This document shows, in pieces, positions 35,318-42,780 of a stretch of DNA of 64,000 nucleotides. The first letter of the stretch is position 1. Each line of letters begins with the position of its first letter. The translations under genes and the position numbers were made by a program. The stretch is from positions 205,619-269,618 of the forward strand of contig NZ_PZJT01000001.1 in the NCBI RefSeq assembly GCF_003206135.1, read 5' to 3'. The notes beneath the pieces were generated by a model. It did no database searches, was not told where the DNA came from, and saw only the letters and a program-made list of their open reading frames with translations. This stretch comes from Salinicola salarius (GTDB lineage Bacteria > Pseudomonadota > Gammaproteobacteria > Pseudomonadales > Halomonadaceae).

Positions 35318-36780
35318 TAGGAAGAGCTGGCCGACGGCATATTACCCAGACAGTAGTACTTCGTGTCGAGATACTCGTCGAGCCCCGCCGCACCGCCCTC
35401 ACGGCCGAGGCCGGACTGCTTGACGCCGCCGAACGGGATTGGCGCGCCGGTCATCTTGACGCTGTTGACGCTGACCATGCCGTACTCGAGTCCGCGCATC
35501 AGCTTCCAGATCCGGCGCACGTCGTGGGTATAGACATAGGCGGCCAGCCCGTACTCGGTATCGTTGGCGAGCCGGAGGACCTCGTCGTCATCGTCGAACG
35601 CACAGACGCCTGCGACCGGCGAGAAGGTCTCCTCGCGGAACACGCGCATCTCCGGCGTGATGTCGGCCAGCAGCGTCGGCATGAAGAAGTTCTCGCCGGG
35701 CGCCTGGCCCTCTCCGCCCAGTTGGCGCGCCCCTTTGCTGATACCGTCCTCGACGATACCCTTGGCCATGTCCACCGCCCGCTTGTGAATCAGCGGCCCG
35801 ATGTCGTTCTCCTCGAGGCCGTTGCCGACCTTCAGCGCCTGCATGTGCGCCACGAAGCGATCGACGAAGGCGTCGTAGATCTTGCGGTGAACGAAGATGC
35901 GGTTGGCGGCGAGGCAGTCCTGGCCGGCGGTCTGGAACTTGGCGGCGACCGCTTCCTTCGCCGCGGCTTCCGGGTCCATGTCGTCGCAGACGATGAACGG
36001 CGCATTGCCGCCCAGCTCCAGCGACATGCGCTTGACGCTGGACGAGCTCTGGCGCATCAGCAACTTGCCAACGCGGGTCGAGCCGGTGAACGAGATGTTG
36101 CGGATGCGATTGTCGTTGCACAGCACTTCGGACACGGTCGCCGGATCGCCGGTGACGACGTTGAACACGCCCGCCGGAATCCCGGCCCGTTCGGCCAGCT
36201 CCGCCAGTGCCAGCGCGGAGTATGGCGTCTCGTTGGCCGGCTTGACGATGACCGGGCAGCCCGCCGCCAGCGCGGCACCGGCCTTGCGGGTGATCATCGC
36301 CAGCGGGAAGTTCCACGGCGTGAACATCGCGGAGACCCCGACGGGTTCCTTGATCGTGCCCAGCGCCGCGTTGGGAATATGGCTGGGAATGGTCACGCCG
36401 TAGGCGCGCTTGGCCTCCTCGGCGAACCACTGAATGAAGCTGGCGCCGTAATCCACTTCACCGCGGGCATCGGCGAGCGGCTTGCCCTGTTCGCGGGTCA
36501 TCAGCAGCGCCAGGTCCTCCTTGTGTTCGTGCAGCAGGCGATACCAGGCGTTGAGCTTCTCGGCCCGCTCGTGGACGTTGATCGCCCGCCATTCGGCGAA
36601 GGCGTTCTCGGCCGCCGTCACCGTGTCGGTGATCTGTGCCGCTTCGAGCAGGGCGCAATGGCCCAGGGTTTCTCCGGTGGCGGGATCGACGACCGCTTCC
36701 TCGCGGCCCTCGCTACCGTGGGTCCATTTGCCATCGACGTAGGCATACTGGCGGAAAAGCCGGGGATCGTTGAGTTTCAT
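35317..36780 (-). CDS. doeC: Aspartate-semialdehyde dehydrogenase DoeC (aldehyde dehydrogenase family)
   Basis: A 487-residue ALDH close to succinate-semialdehyde dehydrogenases. Visible motifs: TPWNFPLAMITRKAGAALAAGC, the catalytic glutamate in SLELGGNAP and the nucleophilic cysteine in FQTAGQDCLAANR. DoeC oxidises aspartate 4-semialdehyde to aspartate in the ectoine pathway. The ATG at 36780 has AGGAGG about 8 bases upstream; the frame is open to 36975 but that stretch contains the doeX terminator. It has its own 190-bp upstream region, so probably its own promoter. Confidence 0.89.
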   Translation of the reverse strand: MKLNDPRLFRQYAYVDGKWTHGSEGREEAVVDPATGETLGHCALLEAAQITDTVTAAENAFAEWRAINVHERAEKLNAWYRLLHEHKEDLALLMTREQGKPLADARGEVDYGASFIQWFAEEAKRAYGVTIPSHIPNAALGTIKEPVGVSAMFTPWNFPLAMITRKAGAALAAGCPVIVKPANETPYSALALAELAERAGIPAGVFNVVTGDPATVSEVLCNDNRIRNISFTGSTRVGKLLMRQSSSSVKRMSLELGGNAPFIVCDDMDPEAAAKEAVAAKFQTAGQDCLAANRIFVHRKIYDAFVDRFVAHMQALKVGNGLEENDIGPLIHKRAVDMAKGIVEDGISKGARQLGGEGQAPGENFFMPTLLADITPEMRVFREETFSPVAGVCAFDDDDEVLRLANDTEYGLAAYVYTHDVRRIWKLMRGLEYGMVSVNSVKMTGAPIPFGGVKQSGLGREGGAAGLDEYLDTKYYCLGNMPSASSS

Positions 36781-36973
36781 ATCGCCTCCTGCTGGCTCTG
36801 GACAAAAAAGGCTATCGGCGGTGGGGCAGAACAAGTGGCCTATCCTGCGAGTACGATCATGGTATCGATTCGGCGACGCGGAATTTTTTTGTCTCGACCG
36901 ATCAGCGGCACGCTTTCTTTCGAAAGCCCGGCCAGGAGTTGCGGTTTTTTTGGCGGGATATAGGGCAAGAACC

Positions 36974-37001
36974 AATGAGCCCGGCCAAGGCCGGGCTCAT
37001 T
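36974..37001 (-). terminator. Intrinsic terminator after doeX
   Basis: A near-perfect palindrome, AATGAGCCCGGCC / GGCCGGGCTCATT with a 2-base loop, followed on the minus strand by GGTTCTTG. It starts 12 bases after the doeX stop and separates doeA-doeB-doeX from doeC-doeD-eutB-eutC. Confidence 0.75.
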
Positions 37002-37012
37002 GTCATCCGATT

Positions 37013-37495
37013 TCAGATAAGCGATTCATTCGATCCGGATAATGCCGGCGGCCCTTCGCGCTTGACCGTCTTGGTGACGATATAGGTGAAGTAGCGCTCG
37101 ATACCCAGATCGGAGACGAGCCAGGCATCGATCAGGCGCTGATAGGCGTCGATGCTATCGGCGGCGATCTTGACCAGGTAGTCGACGCCGCCACCCACCG
37201 CGACGCACTCGGCCACGGCGTCGGTCTCCGCCACCATGCGCTCGAAGCGGGCGAAGCTCTCGGCGTTATGCTGCTTGAGCTCGATCTGCACCCACACCGG
37301 CGTACGCTTGACGATGGCGTCGGGATTGATACGAGCGCTGTAGCCCTCGATGATCCCGGCTTTCTCCAGCCGCTTGACCCGCTCCCAGCACGGGCTGACG
37401 GAGAGGCTGATCGCCTCCGCCAGCCGCGACTTGGTGATGCGGCCGTCGCGACTGAGGATCTCGAGGATTTTGAAATCGTAGCGATCAAGCTTCAT
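37013..37495 (-). CDS. doeX: Lrp/AsnC-type regulator DoeX
   Basis: A 160-residue Lrp/AsnC regulator: N-terminal helix-turn-helix (about 3-50, GRITKSRLAEAISLSVSPCWERVKRL) and a C-terminal RAM ligand-binding domain. In Halomonas elongata doeX lies at the same place between doeB and doeC and its product binds upstream of doeA. The start at 37495 (MKLDRYDF) fits the family; an ATG at 37507 adds four residues. It is followed at once by a strong terminator. Confidence 0.9.
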   Translation of the reverse strand: MKLDRYDFKILEILSRDGRITKSRLAEAISLSVSPCWERVKRLEKAGIIEGYSARINPDAIVKRTPVWVQIELKQHNAESFARFERMVAETDAVAECVAVGGGVDYLVKIAADSIDAYQRLIDAWLVSDLGIERYFTYIVTKTVKREGPPALSGSNESLI

Positions 37496-37538
37496 ACCAG
37501 ACACCATCCAAACTGATTACGCTCGGCCATACATCGTT

Positions 37539-37597
37539 GAGCGCTGTTTCAAAATGCTCATTTACCCCTCGTAAACTCCGCTCTTTCAACAGCGCTC
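37539..37597. repeat. Hairpin element between doeB and doeX
   Basis: Outer arms GAGCGCTGTT (37539-37548) and AACAGCGCTC (37588-37597) pair perfectly, with an inner stem TTTAC / GTAAA at 37561-37565 and 37571-37575. The two-stem layout in a 120-bp intergenic gap looks like a REP-type palindromic element or an RNA processing site. Confidence 0.7.
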
Positions 37598-37615
37598 GCC
37601 TCGTCTGACCGTCGC

Positions 37616-38668
37616 TCATTGGCGTTTGGTCTGGGTCTGGTTTTGAGCACGTTCCAGTGATTCGACCACTTCCGCCACCACGGCGATGGTATCGCCCATC
37701 CCGACCTTGGCCGGGAATCGCCGGGCGATGAGAATGCCGTCGCGCTGGGCGCGGTATTCGACCGGCGCGGCGCCGGTGCGCGTCATGTCATAGACCCGGG
37801 CGATCACTTCGCCCTTCTCGACACGATCGCCCAGCGACAGCGTCAATTCCAGCAGGCCGGAGTGCTCGCTCTGGACGTAACAGCTGGCGTCCGGCATATC
37901 GACGTAGATCATCGGCTCCGTCGGCTTCTCGATCTCGCCGGCGATCAAACCGTAATGAGTCAAAAAGTTGCGCACCCCGCGCTCGGTCACGGCCAGGCTT
38001 TCCGGCGTCGAGGTGCCGCCACCGCCCAGCTCGGTGGTGACGAAGGTCTTGCCCTGGGACTCCACCGCGGTGTCATAGAGTTTGGTGGCGTCGAGTTCGA
38101 ACATCATCATCGCGTAGGGCGCGCCGAAGGCGACCGCGCCGGCCAGGCTCGCGTTCTCCTGGGTGAGATCGTCGAGCCGGTGCGCGGCGGCGAACGGCAC
38201 GATATCCAGCGTGCGGCCGCCGGAGTGCAGATCCAGCGCCACGTCGCACATCGGCACCAGCACCCGGTTGAAATAGTCGGCGATCTGCGAGGTGACGCCG
38301 CCGTTGGGATCGCCGGGGAAGCTGCGATTGAGGTTGCCGCCATCCAGCGGCGAGGTCCGCTTGCCCGCCTCCGCCGCCGGCGTGTTCATCATCGGCACGA
38401 TGATCACGCGACCGCGCACGTCCTTCGCCTCCAGCGTGCTGGCGAGTTTGAGCAGCGAGGTGATGCCCTCGTACTCGTCGCCGTGGTTGCCGCCGGTCAG
38501 CAGCGCCGTCGGGCCTTCGCCGTTGGCGACTACGGTGATCGGGATCATTACCGCGCCCCAGGCCGACTCGTCGACCGAGATCGGCAGCTTGAGAAAACCG
38601 TGCTGAACGCCCTGGGCATCGAAGTCGACGGTGGCGCTGATCGGGCTGGGACGCAAGGTTGCGGACAT
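37616..38668 (-). CDS. doeB: N-alpha-acetyl-L-2,4-diaminobutyrate deacetylase DoeB
   Basis: A 350-residue zinc carboxypeptidase-like protein of the AstE/AspA family. The zinc ligands are in GGNHGDEYEG (His62, Glu65) and DLHSGG (His148), and the catalytic glutamate is probably in FVTTELGGGGT. DoeB removes the acetyl group from N-alpha-acetyl-diaminobutyrate, product of DoeA. The ATG at 38668 has GAGGAGA upstream; the frame is open to 38800 without family similarity. Confidence 0.91.
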   Translation of the reverse strand: MSATLRPSPISATVDFDAQGVQHGFLKLPISVDESAWGAVMIPITVVANGEGPTALLTGGNHGDEYEGITSLLKLASTLEAKDVRGRVIIVPMMNTPAAEAGKRTSPLDGGNLNRSFPGDPNGGVTSQIADYFNRVLVPMCDVALDLHSGGRTLDIVPFAAAHRLDDLTQENASLAGAVAFGAPYAMMMFELDATKLYDTAVESQGKTFVTTELGGGGTSTPESLAVTERGVRNFLTHYGLIAGEIEKPTEPMIYVDMPDASCYVQSEHSGLLELTLSLGDRVEKGEVIARVYDMTRTGAAPVEYRAQRDGILIARRFPAKVGMGDTIAVVAEVVESLERAQNQTQTKRQ

Positions 38669-38855
38669 GCGAAATCTCCTCAATGAAGCGGATGACGCGC
38701 CCTGGCGGATCGCTGCAGGCGCGTCATTGAAAGGTAGCAAAATAGCCGGGCGGGCCGGATTCGTGGCGGGCTCCAGACCCGCTGTTTGGCCTTGTTCCAC
38801 GATCGACTTTCACGAACGCCCGGCACGTTCTTGTTTGACTAACAGCTGACGCGGC

Positions 38856-40055
38856 TTACTTGACGAACAGCTGGCGCGGAAAATTGCACAGCGGCTCGGC
38901 ACCGTTTTCGGTGATCAGGATACTTTCGGTGATCTCGAGCCCCCAGTCGTCCATCCACATGCCGGGCATGAAGTGGAAGGTCATGCCGGGTTCGAGGATC
39001 GTCTCGTCGGAGGGACGCAGACTCATGGTGCGCTCGCCCCAGTCCGGTGGATAGCTGATCCCGATCGGATAGCCGCAGCGCGCGCCGCCCCGGTCGAAGC
39101 CGTACTTGTCCATCGCCGCGCCCAGCGCCAGCGCGATATCGGCGCAGCGGTTGCCAGGCTTGGCCACCGCCAGCCCGTTGTCGATCCCCTCGAGCAGGGC
39201 CGATTCGCCGCGTATGAAGTCCTGCGGCGGCTTGCCGAGGAAGACGGTCCGCGACAGCGGCGCGTGGTAGCGTTTGTAGCAGCCAGCGATCTCGAAGAAC
39301 GTCCCTTCGCCCTTGCGGAACGGGGTATCGTCCCAGGTCAGGTGCGGCGCGGCGGCATCGCTGCCGGTCGGCAGCAACGGCACGATCGCCGGATAATCGC
39401 CGCCGTGGACCGTGCCGTGCTCGTCGGTCCAGCCCTCGGTGCCGACCCGGTAGATCTCGGAGACCAGCTTGCTCTTGGCAAGGCCGGGCTCGATCATCTC
39501 GAGGATGCGCGTATGCATGCACTCGACGATTCGCGCCGCCGTGCGCATGTAGGCGATTTCCTGCGGCGACTTGATCGCACGGCACCAGTTGACCAGCGCC
39601 GTGGCGTCGACCAGTTGGGCATGCGGCAACTCCTTGAGCAGGCTTACGTAGGCCTTGCCCGAGAAGTAGTAGTTGTCCATCTCCAGCCCGACATTGCCGG
39701 TATGCCAGCCATATTCCGGCAGCACCGACTGGGCCAGATATTCCATCGGATGCATGTCCGGGTTCTGGACGTAGTAATCCGGGTAGTAGCGCACGCGTTC
39801 GGCGTCCATCCAGCAGGTGCGCCAGGCGCCGTTGGCATCCTGACGCCGGCCGTACCAGACCGGCTCGCCTTCCAGACCCACCAGCACACACTGATGCACA
39901 TAGAACGACCAACCGTCGTAACCCGTCAGCCATCCCATGTTGGAGGGATCGCTGACGACGAGAACATCGATTCCGCGGCTCGCCATGGAAACGCGCACTT
40001 TGTGCAAACGACTGGCGTACTCTTCACGCGAGAAAGGTAAAGAAACCTGAAACAT
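38856..40055 (-). CDS. doeA: Ectoine hydrolase DoeA (M24 peptidase-like family)
   Basis: A 399-residue protein with a creatinase-type N-terminal domain (about 1-155) and a pita-bread M24 domain. Like known ectoine hydrolases it lacks the full set of metal ligands of aminopeptidase P (for example SDAAAPHLTWDD where a metal-binding segment would be). It opens the ectoine ring to N-acetyl-diaminobutyrate isomers. First gene of the cluster, divergent from enuR, with shared operator-like repeats between. Confidence 0.91.
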   Translation of the reverse strand: MFQVSLPFSREEYASRLHKVRVSMASRGIDVLVVSDPSNMGWLTGYDGWSFYVHQCVLVGLEGEPVWYGRRQDANGAWRTCWMDAERVRYYPDYYVQNPDMHPMEYLAQSVLPEYGWHTGNVGLEMDNYYFSGKAYVSLLKELPHAQLVDATALVNWCRAIKSPQEIAYMRTAARIVECMHTRILEMIEPGLAKSKLVSEIYRVGTEGWTDEHGTVHGGDYPAIVPLLPTGSDAAAPHLTWDDTPFRKGEGTFFEIAGCYKRYHAPLSRTVFLGKPPQDFIRGESALLEGIDNGLAVAKPGNRCADIALALGAAMDKYGFDRGGARCGYPIGISYPPDWGERTMSLRPSDETILEPGMTFHFMPGMWMDDWGLEITESILITENGAEPLCNFPRQLFVK

Positions 40056-40146
40056 GGAGCCACTCGACTAACGGGACCAAATTGTAGGGACATCGGCGGT
40101 CGAGGGGATCGTGCCGGGTGTCCTGCCGCTTGCCAACCGGGTGTGA

Positions 40147-40259
40147 AATTGTCATGATTTAACTATCAACATTCATGACAATTATCGGTCAATGCATCGA
40201 GGACGATAGTAGCATCGTCGCTCAGCGTGCCGTCAAAGGCTTTATTGCATCATGACAAT
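40147..40259. promoter_or_regulatory. Three TCATGACAAT(T) elements: candidate EnuR operator region
   Basis: In the 196-bp gap between doeA and enuR, AATTGTCATGA (40147-40157) and TCATGACAATT (40173-40183) form a perfect 11-bp inverted repeat. A third copy, TCATGACAAT (40250-40259), overlaps the enuR ATG at 40252. The layout suits a regulator that controls doeA and also blocks its own gene. Assignment to EnuR (or DoeX) is inference. Confidence 0.65.
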
Positions 40260-41658
40260 CGATCTGACGCCCTTCCTCGGCGGCCACGGCCCCAAATATC
40301 TTTCCATCGCCCGCGCCCTCGCCGAAGCGGTCCGCCACGGCGTGCTGTCTCCCGGTATGCGCCTGCCCACGCACCGCGAGCTCGCCGAGACGCTGGGCGT
40401 CAGCGTGCAGACGGTTTCCCGCGCCTACGAGCAGGCCGAGAAGAGCGGCCTGGTGCAGGCCCGGGTCGGCAGCGGCACCTGGATTCGCGATGCCGAAGGC
40501 GATTCCGAGAACGAATACCTGCGCGCCCCGGCGGCGGTCACCGATGCGGCGCCCATCGACCTGTCGATCGCGCATCCGGTCTGCCCGCCTTCCCACCATC
40601 GGCGCTTTCGCGATGCGCTGGCGGAGCTCGCCGAGACCGCCCACGCCGACGTGATCGGCGCCTGCCGCCCGATCGCCGGCCTGCAGCATCAGCGAGAGCG
40701 CGCCAACGCCTGGCTCAAGGAGCGCCTCGGCGTGCCCGGCGAGGCCGACGATCGGCTACTCTGCAACGGCGCCGCCCACGGCCTGATGCTGGCGATCGCC
40801 ACGGTCGTCCAGCACGGCGATGTCGTGCTGACGGAGACGCTGACCGACCACGGCCTGATCGCGCTCGCGCGCACGCTGGGCTTCCAGCTTCACGGCGTGG
40901 CGATCGACGAGCAGGGCGTCATCCCCGAAGCGCTGGAGGCAGCCATCGTGAAATTCCGACCGCGTGCCGTCTGCCTGACGCCGACCCAGCTCAATCCCAC
41001 CGGCGCGACCATGGAGAACGCCCGTCGCGACGCCGTGGCCGAGATCCTGCTGCGTCACGACATCTGGCTGATCGAGGACGACGTTCACGCGCTGCTGGAA
41101 CCGCCGGGCCTCAAGTCCCTGACCTCCCGCCTGCCCCAGCAGAGTTTCCATGTCACCAGCCTGACCAAGTCGACCGTGCCCGGGCTGCGCGCCGGTTATC
41201 TCACCGTGCCGCGCGGCCAGATGCATCACACCCTGCCGCGCCTTCGCGCCACCAGTTGGATGGCGACCCCGCTGATCTTCGAGCTGGCGGATTACTGGCT
41301 GGCCAACGGCATGGTCGACACGCTCGCCCACGAACAGCGCCAGTTGCTGGCGGAACGACAGGCGCTGGCCGCGCGCAAGCTGGCGGGCCATGCCATCGAA
41401 TCGCGCCCCAGCAGCCTGCATGTGTGGCTGACGCTGCCGGAGCCGTGGCGCGCCGAGGAACTGCAGCAGCAGGCCCGCCAGGAAGGCGTCGCCATCACCA
41501 CAGCCCAGCCGTTTCTGGTCGAGCAGTCCGCCATGCCGCGTCGCGTGCGCATCAGCCTGGGAGCGGAGCCGGATCTGGCCCGGCTTTCCAGCGGGTTGGA
41601 CGTACTGAGCCAGTTGCTGGGCGAAGCGCCGCCGCCGATGCTGGAGATCGCGTACTGA
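40252..41658 (+). CDS. enuR: MocR/GntR-family PLP-dependent regulator EnuR
   Basis: A 468-residue MocR protein: winged helix-turn-helix (about 14-78, LPTHRELAETLGVSVQTVSRAYEQ) joined to a class I aminotransferase-like domain with the PLP lysine in TSLTKSTVPGLRAGYL (Lys306). EnuR represses ectoine catabolic genes and is relieved by N-alpha-acetyl-diaminobutyrate or diaminobutyrate reacting with bound PLP. Divergent position next to doeA matches known ectoine loci. A TCATGACAAT copy overlapping the start suggests autoregulation. Confidence 0.88.
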   Translation: MTIDLTPFLGGHGPKYLSIARALAEAVRHGVLSPGMRLPTHRELAETLGVSVQTVSRAYEQAEKSGLVQARVGSGTWIRDAEGDSENEYLRAPAAVTDAAPIDLSIAHPVCPPSHHRRFRDALAELAETAHADVIGACRPIAGLQHQRERANAWLKERLGVPGEADDRLLCNGAAHGLMLAIATVVQHGDVVLTETLTDHGLIALARTLGFQLHGVAIDEQGVIPEALEAAIVKFRPRAVCLTPTQLNPTGATMENARRDAVAEILLRHDIWLIEDDVHALLEPPGLKSLTSRLPQQSFHVTSLTKSTVPGLRAGYLTVPRGQMHHTLPRLRATSWMATPLIFELADYWLANGMVDTLAHEQRQLLAERQALAARKLAGHAIESRPSSLHVWLTLPEPWRAEELQQQARQEGVAITTAQPFLVEQSAMPRRVRISLGAEPDLARLSSGLDVLSQLLGEAPPPMLEIAY

Positions 41659-41738
41659 GCTGCGAGCGGCGATTTCTTTCGCCGCCCATAACCTGCGATG
41701 ATGACCGGCTCCAACAAGACAACGGCGACGGAGCCCAG

Positions 41739-42680
41739 ATGCGAGTCCTGATCTACCACAACGACGCCGAGCAATGGCGCGACATCCTGCTCGAACGCCT
41801 GCCGAATGCCGAGTTCCACGTCGCGGCGGACAGCGGCAACCCACAGGTGGATTACCTGGTCGCCTGGAAACCGCCGGCCTCGGTGTTCGATGAACAGACG
41901 GCGCTCAAGGGCATCGTCAACCTGGGCGCCGGGGTGGACGCCTTGCTGCAGAACCCGTCGCTGCCCCGCGAGATCCCCATAGTCAAGCTGCGCGACGCCG
42001 GCATGGGCGAACTGATCGGCGACTATACTCGCTATGGCGTGCTGCATTTCCAGCGCGATTTCGATCGCTACCGGCGTCAGCAGGCGACGAGCGAATGGCG
42101 CGAGGTTCCGGTCGTCGGCAAGCCCGACTGGCCTATCGGCGTGCTGGGCCTCGGCGCGATCGGCACCCGTGTCGCGCAGATGCTCGCCGCCGATGGCTAC
42201 CCCGTCCACGGCTGGAGCCGCTCACCCAAGCGGATCGACGGTATCAGCTGCCATCACGGCGACGACGGGCTCGACACCCTGCTGCGCCAGGTCAAGACGC
42301 TGGTCACCCTGCTGCCGGATACGCCGGCCACGCACCACATCGTCAACCGCGACAATCTCGCCAAGCTCCCCGCCGGCGCCAGCCTGATCAACCCGGGGCG
42401 CGGCACCCTGATCGACGAATCTGCCCTGCTCGAAGCACTGGGCTGCAAAGAGGGCTACGATGAAGTCGAAGGTCATCTACGGGGCGCACTGCTGGACGCC
42501 TTCCCCAGTGAACCGCTGGCGGCGGACAGCCCACTATGGCGACATCCTCGGATCCTGATCACCCCGCACATGGCCGGGCCGACGCCGATCGGCGCCGCCG
42601 CCGACCAGGTCGCCGACGCACTGGACGCGATGGCGAAGGGCAAGGCGGTCGAAACCATCGATCCTGAAGCGGGGTATTAG
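41739..42680 (+). CDS. ghrA: Glyoxylate/hydroxypyruvate reductase A
   Basis: A 313-residue D-2-hydroxyacid dehydrogenase: NAD(P) motif GVLGLGAIGTRVAQML near 127-142 and the catalytic HMAGPTP in the C-terminal part (LITPHMAGPTPIGAAADQ). Length equals E. coli GhrA (312). It reduces glyoxylate and hydroxypyruvate. ATG at 41739 with GGAG 6 bases upstream. It follows enuR by 80 bases on the same strand; a link with ectoine use is possible but not shown. Confidence 0.88.
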   Translation: MRVLIYHNDAEQWRDILLERLPNAEFHVAADSGNPQVDYLVAWKPPASVFDEQTALKGIVNLGAGVDALLQNPSLPREIPIVKLRDAGMGELIGDYTRYGVLHFQRDFDRYRRQQATSEWREVPVVGKPDWPIGVLGLGAIGTRVAQMLAADGYPVHGWSRSPKRIDGISCHHGDDGLDTLLRQVKTLVTLLPDTPATHHIVNRDNLAKLPAGASLINPGRGTLIDESALLEALGCKEGYDEVEGHLRGALLDAFPSEPLAADSPLWRHPRILITPHMAGPTPIGAAADQVADALDAMAKGKAVETIDPEAGY

Positions 42681-42780
42681 CTTAAGATCGGAAAACAATA
42701 AAAATAGCGTGCTAACAATGTGGATTGAGACTTTAGTCTTAGGTAAAATCTCCGATGCTTATTACAGAGGGGTTCGAGGG

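Noticed and set aside
42728..42739. Palindrome AGACTTTAGTCT upstream of gcd
   Set aside because: Short dyad of 5-bp arms, no second copy in the window and no known regulator match.
42709..42780. Upstream ATG start for gcd at 42709
   Set aside because: No ribosome-binding site there; ATG at 42781 has GAGGGG at proper spacing and places the membrane helices at the N-terminus.
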